From assembly GCF_001562275.1 (NCBI RefSeq), contig NZ_CP014304.1, forward strand, positions 2,852,001 to 2,916,000: DNA of 64,000 nt, read 5' to 3'. The position numbers and the translations under genes are program-made. Positions 44,297 to 53,806 of this stretch are shown one piece after another. Numbering within the stretch: position 1 is the stretch's first letter; each line of letters starts with the position of its first letter. The notes under the pieces are model-generated. The model was not told the DNA's origin. It did not search any database and was given only the letters and a program-made list of their open reading frames with translations. Source of the stretch: Hymenobacter sp. PAMC 26628 (GTDB taxonomy: Bacteria > Bacteroidota > Bacteroidia > Cytophagales > Hymenobacteraceae).

Positions 44297-46618
44297 ATGT
44301 TCCCTTGTTATTTACGGAAATTTTTTGCGGCCGGCGGGCCCCTGGTACTGCTATGGATGCTGCTGTGGGCGGGCCCGGTGGCCGCCCAGCGCCCAGCGGC
44401 GTTGCGCGGCACCGTCACCGATTCACTTTCGGGGCAACCGCTGGCGGGGGCCAGCGTAGGCCTGGTGGGCCAGCCCGGCGGTACGGCCACCGATGCGCTG
44501 GGCCAATTCCGTCTGGCGGGGCTGCCAGCCGGCACTTATAACTTGCGGGTGGGGGCCCTGGGCTGCCGGGCCGCTAACCAACCGGTAACGCTGGTGGCCG
44601 GCGAAACGCGGGGCGTGGCAGTGGCGCTGGCGGCTGCTTCGCTGAGCCTAGCAGAGGTAACCGTGAACCAGCCGCGCGACCTCAACCAGAACCTGGCCGC
44701 CATTACCCACATCGACCAGACGCTGCGGCCCGTCAACTCGGGCCAGGACCTGCTGCGTCTCGTGCCGGGCCTGTTCATCGCTCAGCACGCGGGCGGCGGC
44801 AAGGCCGAGCAGATCTTCTTGCGCGGCTTCGACGCCGACCACGGCACCGACTTCGCCATCAGCGTGGACGGGCTGCCCGTGAACATGGTAAGCCAAGCCC
44901 ACGGCCAGGGCTACGCCGACTTTCACTTTGTCATCCCCGAAACGGTGGAAGCGCTGAAGGTATACAAGGGGCCCTACACGGCCCGCTTCGGCGATTTTGC
45001 CACGGCCGGCGCGGGCGAGTTCCTCACCAAAACCGGCCTCGCCCACAACCAAGTGAAGGTGGAGGCCGGCGCCTACAATACCTACCGGGCCCTGGTGATG
45101 CTCGACCTGCTGGGCGGCCACCACTTGCTGAGCAAAAAGCCGGAAAATGCGTACGTGGCCAGCGAGTACTATTATAGCGCTTCGCCGTTCGTGAACAACC
45201 AACGGTTCAAGCGCTTCAATGGCATGGGCAAGTACACGGGCCAGCTCACCGACAAAACGTCGCTCACGCTGTTCGGCTCGTACTTCACCTCGAACTGGAA
45301 CGCCAGCGGCGAGATTCCTACCCGGGCCGTAAACGAAGGCTTCATCTCGCGCTTCGGCAGCATCGACCCCAGCGAGGGGGGCCGCACCAACCGCGCCAAC
45401 GCCTACGCTATCCTGACCACTGCCCTGCCCCACGACGCGGTGCTGCGCCAGCAAGTGTACTACACCCGCTACAACTTCAGCCTGTTCTCCAACTTCACGT
45501 TCTACAAGGACCATCCAGTGGGCGGCGACGAAATCAACCAGACCGACACCGGCCGCAACCTTTACGGCTACACGGGCACTTACGAGCGCGACAACCGCCT
45601 CGGGGCCCGCAACCTGCACACTACCCTGGGCGTGGGCACCCGCATTGACGACTCGGGCCTGGGGCTGCGCCATGCTACCCAGCGCACAATCACGGACACC
45701 GTCGACCTAGGCCGCCTGCACGAGCAGAACGTGAATGCTTACCTGGACGAAACCTTGGCGCTGACCGACCGCCTGAGCGTGAACGCCGCTGTGCGGGCGG
45801 ACCTGTTTGTGTTCGATTTCCGGGGGCAGATTGCCGATTCTACCGGGGCGTTCGGCCCGTTGCGGGGGCGCGTAAAAGCGGCCCGCGTGTCGCCAAAGCT
45901 CAATTTCTACTACCAGGCCTCGCCGGCCGTGCAGCTCTTTCTGCGCTCGGGGCTGGGCTTCCACTCCAACGACGCGCGGGGCGTAGTGCGCGGCACCAAC
46001 CCCGCCCAGGCGCTGCCCCGCGCCACGGGGGCCGAGGCGGGCAGCACCTTCAAGCCGCTGCCGGACCTGGTGGTGAACGCGGCCTTTTGGTACCTGCACT
46101 TGCAGGACGAGCTGGTGTACTCCGGCGACGAGGGCACCACCACGAGCGTGGGGGCCACCCAGCGCTTCGGCTTCGACCTGTCGGCCCGCTACCAACTCAC
46201 GAGCCGTTTGTTCCTGGATTTTGACGGCAACTACAGCCACGCCCGCTTGCTCGACGCCCCGGCCGGCGAGAACTTTGTGCCGCTGGGGCCCATCCTCACC
46301 AGTACCGCCGGTCTTACGTACCGGCAAGCCAATGGCCTGAGCGGCAGCTTGCGCTACCGCTACCTCGGCGGCCGCCCGGCCAACGAGGACAATACCGTGC
46401 GGGCCCTGCCCTACTTCGTGGTCGATGCCGTGCTGGCCTACACCCGGCCGCGCTACCAGTTCGGCCTCACGGTGCAAAACCTGCTCAACGTGGACTGGAA
46501 CGAGGCCCAGTACGCCACTGAAACCCAGCTACGCGGCGAAATGGCCCCAGTTATCGACCGCACATTTACGCCTGGTACCCCCTTCAACTTGAAGCTGAAC
46601 GCCAGCGTGTTCTTTTGA
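44297..46618 (+). CDS. TonB-dependent outer membrane receptor
   Basis: A 773-residue receptor. It has a signal peptide (LWMLLWAGPVAAQ), a carboxypeptidase-regulatory-like domain (LRGTVTDSLSGQPLAGASV), a TonB/plug region (FLRGFDADHGTDFAISVDGLP and HGQGYADFHFVIPE) and a beta-barrel ending in Phe (LKLNASVFF). The plug has several His residues (ADHGTD, QAHGQGYADFHF), consistent with metal or metallophore transport. With HupE/UreJ upstream, nickel/cobalt/copper uptake is a reasonable inference. A strong terminator follows. Confidence 0.93.
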   Translation: MFPCYLRKFFAAGGPLVLLWMLLWAGPVAAQRPAALRGTVTDSLSGQPLAGASVGLVGQPGGTATDALGQFRLAGLPAGTYNLRVGALGCRAANQPVTLVAGETRGVAVALAAASLSLAEVTVNQPRDLNQNLAAITHIDQTLRPVNSGQDLLRLVPGLFIAQHAGGGKAEQIFLRGFDADHGTDFAISVDGLPVNMVSQAHGQGYADFHFVIPETVEALKVYKGPYTARFGDFATAGAGEFLTKTGLAHNQVKVEAGAYNTYRALVMLDLLGGHHLLSKKPENAYVASEYYYSASPFVNNQRFKRFNGMGKYTGQLTDKTSLTLFGSYFTSNWNASGEIPTRAVNEGFISRFGSIDPSEGGRTNRANAYAILTTALPHDAVLRQQVYYTRYNFSLFSNFTFYKDHPVGGDEINQTDTGRNLYGYTGTYERDNRLGARNLHTTLGVGTRIDDSGLGLRHATQRTITDTVDLGRLHEQNVNAYLDETLALTDRLSVNAAVRADLFVFDFRGQIADSTGAFGPLRGRVKAARVSPKLNFYYQASPAVQLFLRSGLGFHSNDARGVVRGTNPAQALPRATGAEAGSTFKPLPDLVVNAAFWYLHLQDELVYSGDEGTTTSVGATQRFGFDLSARYQLTSRLFLDFDGNYSHARLLDAPAGENFVPLGPILTSTAGLTYRQANGLSGSLRYRYLGGRPANEDNTVRALPYFVVDAVLAYTRPRYQFGLTVQNLLNVDWNEAQYATETQLRGEMAPVIDRTFTPGTPFNLKLNASVFF

Positions 46619-46650
46619 CAGTTGCCCAGGGCCCTGGGGCCCCGCAGCGA

Positions 46651-46681
46651 AAAAACCGGCCTGCTAGGGCCGGTTTTTTTG
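46651..46681 (+). terminator. Rho-independent terminator of TonB receptor gene
   Basis: AAAACCGGCC/GGCCGGTTTT stem around a TGCTAG loop followed by seven Ts, 33 bases past the stop. Confidence 0.93.
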
Positions 46682-47154
46682 TGCCCGGTTGCCGCGTGGG
46701 GCCCCCGGGGAAGGGCTTAGAACAGCGAAAAAGCACTTATTCGGCAATGGCAATAATTTTTTTTAGAAAAAGTTCCTTTTGCTAAGTCCAAGCTGAGCCC
46801 ATTCTCGTATCTTCCCATGAGGATATTATTTATTGCATGCTATTGAGCCACGGGCTTTTATTAGTTCTCTAGGCTAAGCTACGGCAACTGCCGTTTTGCT
46901 TGGTTTCTCGCTTCCCTGGGCAGGGGCCCCAGTGCCGGTTTTCCGGTGCCGCCGCTGCTGTTTCGTTGCAATCAATCCCGTTGCCGGCCTCAACCCGGCA
47001 GTTTTTCCTACCCAAACCCCTTTGCGCTTCGCCCACTGGCAAAAACCAGTGCCGGCCCAGCTATGAGCATATTTGTCGTTAACTTATTGTTAAACAATAA
47101 GTTAATTTTTTGCTGTTTGCTAATTTCTCACTTTTTTCCACCCTTCGTTTCCCT
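46682..47154. other. Long AT-rich leader upstream of DUF4331 genes
   Basis: About 470 bases with AT-rich tracts (around 46745-46800 and 47080-47120) and no supported gene. It should hold the promoter and 5' leader of the DUF4331 operon. Confidence 0.5.
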
Positions 47155-48960
47155 ATGAAAAGTTTTACTAAACCTCTCCAGTGGTTGGTTGGGGTCGGGG
47201 CCGTTACGGCGCTCTCCGTGTGGAGCACCGTGCGGCACACGCCCCTGGAAGCCAGCAGCCACCGCGAAGCGCCACTCATTGCCGACGACCCGCTGGCCGA
47301 CAACACCGACGTGTACGCCTTCGTGGACCCCAACGATAAGGACCGGGTGGTGCTGATTGCCGACTACATCCCGTTTCAGTTGCCGCAGGGGGGCCCCAAC
47401 TACTCGACGTTTGGCGAGAACATTCGCTACGAGGTGCACGTGAAAAATAACGGCGCCACCGCCGGCGACGACATTACCTACCGCTTCACGTTCACGCGGA
47501 TGAACGAGGACCCCAGCACGTTTTTCAACGTGCGCCTGAACAAGCAAAACCTGAAGACCACCTACACCTGCGAGAAAAGCGTGAACGGCGGGGCCTTTGC
47601 CGCAATCGTTACCAACGGCGTGGTGCCGCCTTATAACATTGGGCCACGTTCCATCAGCACGGCCGTGGGCTTGAACCAACCCTCCTACACCACGCTGCGG
47701 CAAAGCGCCGTGACCACAGCCACTGGCGGCGGTGGCGAGCAGGTATTCTGCGGCTCTTCTGACGACCCATTCTTTGTAGACCTCGGGGCCGTGTTTGACC
47801 TAGCCGGCCTGCGCATCAACAAGGGAGCCCGCGACGGGCTGGCCCAGTACAACGTACACTCCATCGCGCTGAGCATCCCAATTGCCACGCTCCAGAAGGA
47901 CAAAAAGCCGGTTTCGGCCGCCGCCAACATCCTCGATGGCGACTACGTGATTGGCGTGTGGGCCTCGGCCAGCCGCCCCTCGATGCGGACGCTGAGCGCC
48001 GCCGGGGGCCCCACCGCCACCGCCGGCGACTACGTGCAGGTGTCGCGCCTGGGCATGCCGCTCACCAACGAAGCCATCAACCCCGTCGGCAACAAAGACG
48101 CCTGGAACCGCACCACGCCCTACGCCGAGGCGGCCATCACCGACGACTACCTCTCCAACCCCGAGCTGGGCCTGTACATGGATGACCGCCTGTTTGGCGG
48201 CGCCGTGCCGGCCCTGGCAGCGCTGCGCATCCAAACCAAGTCGCTGGCAGGCCAGGCCCTGTTGGGCGGGGCCTCCTTTGCGGGCTTTGATTTTGGCAAT
48301 ACCAAGCCGGGCCTCTACCCGCTGAAGGGCAACCCGGTCTTGAACGGCACGGCCCTGGCCGACGCCGCTTACGGCAACTACCTGCTGGTGGCCGGCAAGC
48401 CGCGCTCGGTGGACATCAAGCCCATTTTCCACACGGGTGTGCCCAACTTCCCCCCGTACCAGCTGGCCACGGGCAAGGGCGGCAACCCCCTGGCCCCGGG
48501 CAAGCCGTTCGTAAACAACTTCTTGCTGCTGAGCGCCAACGCCAGCGGCAACCCAGGCGGCGACATGCTGCGCTTGAACATGGCCGTGCCCGCCACCCCG
48601 CGCAACTCGCCCGACTTCAGCAACCAGGGCCTGCTGGCCGCCGCCGTGCTGGGCCTGACCGACAGTCGTTTTAATGGCAGCACCGCCATCCAGAACATCC
48701 CCAACATGGACGGTTTCCCCAACGGGCGCCGCCTGGAAGACGAAGTAGTGAAGATTGAGTTGCAAGCCGTCAGCGGCGCGGCCCTGGCCGCCATTGGCCT
48801 GTGGTACGACGACTACACGCCCACCAGCGCCTCACCGGTGACGCCCCAGCTGAAGGGGGTCCTGAATTTCGCCACGGGCGTGGAGAAGAACGACACCACT
48901 TTCCGCGTGGCCTTCCCTTACGTGCAGACGCCGTGGCAGGGCTACCGCATCCGCCGCTAA
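47155..48960 (+). CDS. DUF4331 domain-containing exported protein
   Basis: A 601-residue exported protein of unknown function. From the ATG at 47155 it has a signal segment (WLVGVGAVTALSVWS), then the family signature ASSHREAPLIADDPLADNTDVYAF near the mature N-terminus, IPFQLPQGGPNYSTFGENI, and repeated blocks to RNSPDFSNQGLLAAAVLGL and DGFPNGRRLEDEV. It is about 70 percent similar in outline to the next gene but lacks that gene's extra C-terminal modules and any T9SS tail, so it may stay periplasmic. The two genes are 33 bases apart. Confidence 0.92.
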   Translation: MKSFTKPLQWLVGVGAVTALSVWSTVRHTPLEASSHREAPLIADDPLADNTDVYAFVDPNDKDRVVLIADYIPFQLPQGGPNYSTFGENIRYEVHVKNNGATAGDDITYRFTFTRMNEDPSTFFNVRLNKQNLKTTYTCEKSVNGGAFAAIVTNGVVPPYNIGPRSISTAVGLNQPSYTTLRQSAVTTATGGGGEQVFCGSSDDPFFVDLGAVFDLAGLRINKGARDGLAQYNVHSIALSIPIATLQKDKKPVSAAANILDGDYVIGVWASASRPSMRTLSAAGGPTATAGDYVQVSRLGMPLTNEAINPVGNKDAWNRTTPYAEAAITDDYLSNPELGLYMDDRLFGGAVPALAALRIQTKSLAGQALLGGASFAGFDFGNTKPGLYPLKGNPVLNGTALADAAYGNYLLVAGKPRSVDIKPIFHTGVPNFPPYQLATGKGGNPLAPGKPFVNNFLLLSANASGNPGGDMLRLNMAVPATPRNSPDFSNQGLLAAAVLGLTDSRFNGSTAIQNIPNMDGFPNGRRLEDEVVKIELQAVSGAALAAIGLWYDDYTPTSASPVTPQLKGVLNFATGVEKNDTTFRVAFPYVQTPWQGYRIRR

Positions 48961-48993
48961 CGCATTTTCTCAACCTTGACTCGTCCGAACCTG

Positions 48994-51900
48994 ATGAATT
49001 CTAAATTTATACCCAAGTTCCTGCTGCTGCCCGCCGTGGCAGTGACGGCGGCCGTGGGGCTCTCGGTGTGGAGCACGGCCCACACCCCCCTCGAAGCCAG
49101 TAGCCACCGCGAAGCGCCCCTCATCGCCGACGACCCGGTGGCCGACAACACCGACCTCTACGCCTTTAAAGACCCCAACGACGCCAGCCGCGTGGTGGTC
49201 ATTGCCAACTACATCCCGTTCGAGCTGCCCCACGGGGGCCCTAATTACTCGACGTTTGGCGAGAACGTGCGCTACGAAGTGCACGTGAAAAACAACGGCG
49301 CCACGGCCGGCGACGACATTACCTACCGCTTCACGTTCAAGCGGATGAACGAGGACCCCAGCACGTTTTTCAACATCCGGCTGAACAAGCAGAACCTCAA
49401 AACCACCTATACCTGCGAGAAGAGCACGGACGGCGGCGCCAGCTTCTCGCCCATCGTGACCAACGGCGTGGTGGCCCCCAACAACATCGGGCCCCGCTCC
49501 ATCAACTCGGCGGTGGGCCTGAATGTCCCTTCTTACACCGACCTGCGCCAGAGCACGGTGACCCCCGCCACCGGCGACGGCGGCGAGCAGGTGTTCTGCG
49601 GGCCGGCCGACGACCCGTTCTTCGCCGACCTGGGCGCCATTTTTGACTTGGCCAACCTGCGGCCCGCCGGCGCCACCGACGGCCTGGCCCGCAAAAACTG
49701 CCACTCCATTGCGCTGAGCATCCCGGTGGCCACGCTGCAGAAGGGCAAAAAGCCGGTGACGGCCGCCAGCAGCATCCTCGACCCCGACTACGTGATTGGG
49801 GTGTGGGCCTCGGCCAGCCGCCCGGCCATGCAAACCCTGAGCGCTAGCGCCGACAACAGCGCCAGCGGCACCTACGTGCAGGTGTCGCGCCTGGGCATGC
49901 CGCTCACCAACGAAGTGATTAACCCCATCGGCAGCAAGGACCGCTGGAACGCGCTGACGCCCTACAACGAGGACGCCATCACGGACAACTACCTCTCGAA
50001 CCCCGAGCTGGGCCTGTACGTGGACCAGCGCCTGTTTGGCGGCGCCGTGCCGCAGCTCACCGCCCTGAGCGTGCAAACCAAGTCACTGGCGGGCTTCAAC
50101 ACCAAGCCGGGCTTCCAGGATTTTCCGGCGGCTGGCTTCGATTTCGGTAACACGAAACAGGGCCTGTTCCCGGTGAAGGGCAGCACGGATGTGGCCGGCA
50201 CCGCCCTGGACGACGCCGCTTTCGGCAATTACCTGCTGGTGGCCAACAGCCCCCGCTCGGTGGACATTAAGCCCATTTTCCACACCGGGGTGCCCAACTT
50301 GCCCCCTTACCAACTGGCTACTGCCGCCAAAGGCGGTAATCCATTGGCCGCCGGTAAGCCGTTCATCAACAACTTCCTGCCCCTTACTGCCTCGGGCCGC
50401 ACCAACCCTGGCGGCGACATGCTACGCCTGAACATGGCCGTGCCCGCCACCCCGCGCACCGTCAACGGCCAGGCCAACCCAGAGTTTAGCAACCAGGGCC
50501 TGCTGGCCGCGGCCGTGCTCGGCCTCACCGACAGTCGTTTTAATGGCAGCACCGCTATTCAGAACATTCCGAACATGGACGGCTTCCCCAACGGGCGCCG
50601 CCTGGAGGACGCCGTGGACCAGATTGAGCTGAAAGCAGTGGGCGGCCTCGTGCTGGCCGCCGTGGGCCTATGGTACGACGACTACACCCCCACCAGCGCC
50701 AGTCCCCTCACGCCCCAGCTGCTGGGCGAGCTGACTTTCACGACCGGCGTGGAGAAGAACGACACGACCATCCGCGCCGCCTTTCCCTTCGTGCAGACGC
50801 CGTGGATTGGCACCGGTTCGGCCAGCGGCCCGACCAACACCGTTATCATTCCGAACCTGACCGTGAGCACGGCCATGCCAGTGGAAGCGGGCACGTACAA
50901 CAACATCACCATCACCGGCTCGGGGGTGGCGGCTTTTAACGGCCCCATCCAGGTGAACGGCACCCTGACCGTGCAAGCCGGCGGCGTGCTGAACACCCGC
51001 GGCGTGCTGGCTACCAACTGCATCGCCGTGACGGGCCCCGGCAACTTCGTGCTGGAAGCCGGCGCCACGCTGCGCACCTGCAACCCCGACGGCATAGCCA
51101 CGATGGGCACCACCGGCGCCATCCAGGTGGGCGGCACGCGGATGTATTCGAACGACGCCACCTACGAGTTCAACGGCGGCGAGGCCCAGCTGAGCGGCAC
51201 GGGCCTGCCCAACCAGGTGCGCAGCCTGACGGTGAACAACAGCTCCGGCCTGACCCTGAACAACGGCGGCGTGCGCATCGCCCAGGTGCTGGCCCTGACC
51301 AACGGCAACCTGACCACCAGCACCAGCCAGCCGCTGACGCTGCTTTCGACGCCCACCGCCGGCACCGCCCTGGTGGTGAACACCAACGGCGCCGTGGTAG
51401 GCCCCGCCACCATGCAGCGCGCCATCGACCCGGCCTTTAATGCCGGGCCGGGCTACCGCCACTACAGCTCGCCGGTGGCGAATACGACCCTCGACGACCT
51501 GGGCACCAACACGCCCAGCTTCAGCCCCATCTTCAACCAGGCCTACAACTCGGCCGGGGCCAACGCCGGGGCCGTTACGCCTTACCCGAACGTGTTTGCC
51601 TACGACCAGGCCCGCGTGACCAGCGGCGCCAACGCCACGAGCGCCTTCGACATGGGCTTCGTGGTGCCCCTGGGCAGCGACCCGATGGGCATCATGAGCG
51701 GCTACGCGGTGAACATCCCGGCCACGGCCGTGGTGGACCTCACGGGCACGCTCAACAACGGGCCCCAGTCCCGCACGAACCTGATGCGCGGCACCCAGCC
51801 CCAGAGCGGCTGGCAGCTGCTGGGTAACCCCTACCCCTCGCCGCTGGACTTCAGCCTGATGGGCGGCGTGACGCGCACCAACGTGGACGACGCCGTGTAC

Positions 51901-52809
51901 GTGTACCAGAGCACCGGCCAGTACGTGGGCCAGTACCGCAGCTACGTGAACGGCGTGGGCAACCCGCAAATCTCTGCCATGCAGGGCTTCTTCACCCGCG
52001 TCAGCGCCGGGCAGACGATGGGCAGCCTAGCCCTGAACAACGCGGCCCGCGTCACCACGTTTGCCACCACTCCTAGCTTCAACCGCGGGGGCACTGAAAC
52101 CCGGCCCCTGGTGAACCTGAAGCTGCAAGGCGCCGCCCTGCTGCTGGCCGACGAAACCAACGTGTACTTCGAGCAAGGCGCCACGGCCGGCTACGACCCC
52201 AAGTACGATGCCTACAAGCTACCCAGCTCGTCGGGCCTGAGCATCAGCAGCTTCGCGGCCAATGATGCACTGTCCATCAACGGCCTGGCGCCGCTGGTGG
52301 CCACGGTGGCCACCACCGTGCCGCTCGACGTGCAGGTGCCCACCACGGGCGTATTTACCCTGAACGCGGCCAGCGTCGTCAACTTCACCGCCACCACGCA
52401 GGTGCTGCTGCTGGACGCCCAGACCGGGGCCCGCATCGACCTCAAGCAGCAGCCGCTCTACACCTTCACGGCGGCCACCAAGGCCATGCCGGGCCGGTTT
52501 AGCCTGTATTTCGGGCCTTCGGCAGTGCTGGCTACCAACCCTGCCTCGCTGGCCCAGCAGGTGCAGCTGTACCCCAACCCGGCCCGCGGCAGCTTCACGC
52601 TGCTGCTTCCCGCCGAGCTGGGCCGCACGCCGGTCACGGCCACGCTCTACAACCAGTTGGGCCAGGTGGTGTCGCAGCGCACGCTGCCGATGACGGCCGC
52701 CGGCGCCACGGCGCAGTTCGACGTGTCGCACCTCGCCTTCGGGGTGTATACCCTGCAAATGACCGGCGGCACCACCAAAGTGGTGAAGCGCCTGACCATT
52801 ATCCAATAG
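48994..52809 (+). CDS. DUF4331 protein with C-terminal T9SS sorting domain
   Basis: A 1,271-residue secreted protein. It opens with a signal segment (LLLPAVAVTAAVGLSVW) and the same DUF4331 domain as its neighbour (to about residue 600: SSHREAPLIADDP, NGRRLEDAVDQIEL). A second half follows: a beta-helix-like stretch (about 615-740, VNGTLTVQAGGVLNTRG), an adhesin-like region, and the type IX secretion signal (VQLYPNPARGSF at about 1190, then a VVKRLTIIQ end). The T9SS tail predicts cell-surface anchoring or release. The start Met at 48994 follows the upstream stop closely. Confidence 0.93.
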   Translation: MNSKFIPKFLLLPAVAVTAAVGLSVWSTAHTPLEASSHREAPLIADDPVADNTDLYAFKDPNDASRVVVIANYIPFELPHGGPNYSTFGENVRYEVHVKNNGATAGDDITYRFTFKRMNEDPSTFFNIRLNKQNLKTTYTCEKSTDGGASFSPIVTNGVVAPNNIGPRSINSAVGLNVPSYTDLRQSTVTPATGDGGEQVFCGPADDPFFADLGAIFDLANLRPAGATDGLARKNCHSIALSIPVATLQKGKKPVTAASSILDPDYVIGVWASASRPAMQTLSASADNSASGTYVQVSRLGMPLTNEVINPIGSKDRWNALTPYNEDAITDNYLSNPELGLYVDQRLFGGAVPQLTALSVQTKSLAGFNTKPGFQDFPAAGFDFGNTKQGLFPVKGSTDVAGTALDDAAFGNYLLVANSPRSVDIKPIFHTGVPNLPPYQLATAAKGGNPLAAGKPFINNFLPLTASGRTNPGGDMLRLNMAVPATPRTVNGQANPEFSNQGLLAAAVLGLTDSRFNGSTAIQNIPNMDGFPNGRRLEDAVDQIELKAVGGLVLAAVGLWYDDYTPTSASPLTPQLLGELTFTTGVEKNDTTIRAAFPFVQTPWIGTGSASGPTNTVIIPNLTVSTAMPVEAGTYNNITITGSGVAAFNGPIQVNGTLTVQAGGVLNTRGVLATNCIAVTGPGNFVLEAGATLRTCNPDGIATMGTTGAIQVGGTRMYSNDATYEFNGGEAQLSGTGLPNQVRSLTVNNSSGLTLNNGGVRIAQVLALTNGNLTTSTSQPLTLLSTPTAGTALVVNTNGAVVGPATMQRAIDPAFNAGPGYRHYSSPVANTTLDDLGTNTPSFSPIFNQAYNSAGANAGAVTPYPNVFAYDQARVTSGANATSAFDMGFVVPLGSDPMGIMSGYAVNIPATAVVDLTGTLNNGPQSRTNLMRGTQPQSGWQLLGNPYPSPLDFSLMGGVTRTNVDDAVYVYQSTGQYVGQYRSYVNGVGNPQISAMQGFFTRVSAGQTMGSLALNNAARVTTFATTPSFNRGGTETRPLVNLKLQGAALLLADETNVYFEQGATAGYDPKYDAYKLPSSSGLSISSFAANDALSINGLAPLVATVATTVPLDVQVPTTGVFTLNAASVVNFTATTQVLLLDAQTGARIDLKQQPLYTFTAATKAMPGRFSLYFGPSAVLATNPASLAQQVQLYPNPARGSFTLLLPAELGRTPVTATLYNQLGQVVSQRTLPMTAAGATAQFDVSHLAFGVYTLQMTGGTTKVVKRLTIIQ

Positions 52810-52817
52810 CCAACCCG

Positions 52818-52854
52818 CAGCGCCGGGCGGGGCCCCAACCCCCGCTTGGCGCTG
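52818..52854 (+). terminator. Terminator-like hairpin after the T9SS protein
   Basis: CAGCGCC-GGGCGGGG pairs with CCCCGC-TTGGCGCTG around a short loop, 9 bases past the stop. No T tract follows, so it could instead be an attenuator before the PID-CTERM gene. Confidence 0.5.
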
Positions 52855-52909
52855 CCCTGGGCTAAGTTGTTTTGGTTCGTTCCCCTCCCCTTTTTACATT
52901 CCTTTTGCC

Positions 52910-53125
52910 ATGAAAAAGAATATATTAGTAGCCGCCCTGTACGGCACCGTTGCGTGCTTCCTGCTCGCTGTTGCTCCTGCCCTGGCCCAAGACGGCCCCG
53001 GCTCGGGGGGCCCCACGCCCAACGCCCCCACCGCCGTGCCCATTGATGGCGGCGCCTCAATTTTGCTGGCCAGCGGCGTGGCCCTTGGCCTGAAAAAGCT
53101 CCGCGACCGCCGCCGCGCCCGCTAG
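52910..53125 (+). CDS. PID-CTERM sorting-signal protein (exosortase X substrate)
   Basis: A 71-residue precursor. It has an N-terminal Sec signal (AALYGTVACFLLAVAPALA, cleavage near QD), a Gly/Pro/Asn-rich linker, then the C-terminal tripartite signal: PIDGG (residues 44-48), a hydrophobic helix (ILLASGVALGL) and a basic tail (RDRRRAR). This is the PID-CTERM arrangement. The mature part would be only about 20 residues, so the protein may be a processed peptide or a minimal marker substrate. It precedes the exosortase gene by about 135 bases. Confidence 0.9.
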   Translation: MKKNILVAALYGTVACFLLAVAPALAQDGPGSGGPTPNAPTAVPIDGGASILLASGVALGLKKLRDRRRAR

Positions 53126-53163
53126 TTTTTCCGGGGCCCTGCCTGCTCTAGTTGTCTGACACT

Positions 53164-53242
53164 AGTTGCCAGTTGCTGGTTATCCGTTGTCAGAACCAAT
53201 ACAACCTATTGGCTGACAACGGATAACCAGCAAGTGGCAACT
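53164..53242. repeat. Near-perfect palindrome between PID-CTERM gene and xrtX
   Basis: AGTTGCCAGTTGCTGGTTAT plus CCGTTGTCAG pairs with CTGACAACGG plus ATAACCAGCAAGTGGCAACT, with one small bulge and a 19-base loop. It ends 19 bases before the xrtX ATG, so it may regulate expression of the exosortase relative to its substrate. A related imperfect palindrome lies at 59324-59398. Confidence 0.8.
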
Positions 53243-53260
53243 ATTTACTTTTCACGCTTT

Positions 53261-53806
53261 ATGGCTGTTCTTTTCAATAAAACTGCCCGGCCTCAGTGGC
53301 GTTTCCTGGCCGTGGCCACCGGGCTGTACCTGCTCTGGTGGCTGGGCTACGAGCACGGCTTGGGCCCCGACGGCCGCCTCGACCACGCCCTGTCGGTGCA
53401 GGTGGCGCGGGCGGCGGCCTGGGGCCTGCGGGCCTTTGGGTTTGCGGCAAGCACGGTGCCCACCTCCCCCACTCTGGTGCGGATGGCGGGCCAGCCGGCC
53501 GTGCTCGTGGGCGACCCCTGCAACGGCTTGGTGCTGTACGCGCTGTTCGCCGGCTTCGTGCTGGCTTATCCCGACAACGGCCGGCGCCGGGGCTGGTTCA
53601 TTGCCCTGGGTATCGCCGTGTTGTACCTTGTGAACGTGGCGCGCGTGGCGGTGCTGGCCCTCAACCACACCTACTGGTACCACACCGTCGATTTCAATCA
53701 CCACTACACGTTCACCTTCGTGGCCTACGCGGCCATCCTGGCCCTGTGGGCGTGGTGGACGAACGGCCGGCCGGCCGCCTATTCTGGCTATGAGCCCACC
53801 GCGTAG
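53261..53806 (+). CDS. xrtX: Exosortase X (PID-CTERM processing transpeptidase)
   Basis: A 181-residue polytopic membrane protein of the exosortase/archaeosortase superfamily. It has about five membrane helices and the catalytic triad: Cys87 in GDPCNGLVLY, Arg128 in NVARVAVLALNHTYW, and His147/His148 in VDFNHHYTF. It is expected to cut PID-CTERM substrates in the membrane. The substrate gene lies directly upstream and the partner membrane protein overlaps downstream by 17 bases. The ATG at 53261 (MAVLFNKTARPQW) fits; the GTG-like start further up is not needed. Confidence 0.92.
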   Translation: MAVLFNKTARPQWRFLAVATGLYLLWWLGYEHGLGPDGRLDHALSVQVARAAAWGLRAFGFAASTVPTSPTLVRMAGQPAVLVGDPCNGLVLYALFAGFVLAYPDNGRRRGWFIALGIAVLYLVNVARVAVLALNHTYWYHTVDFNHHYTFTFVAYAAILALWAWWTNGRPAAYSGYEPTA

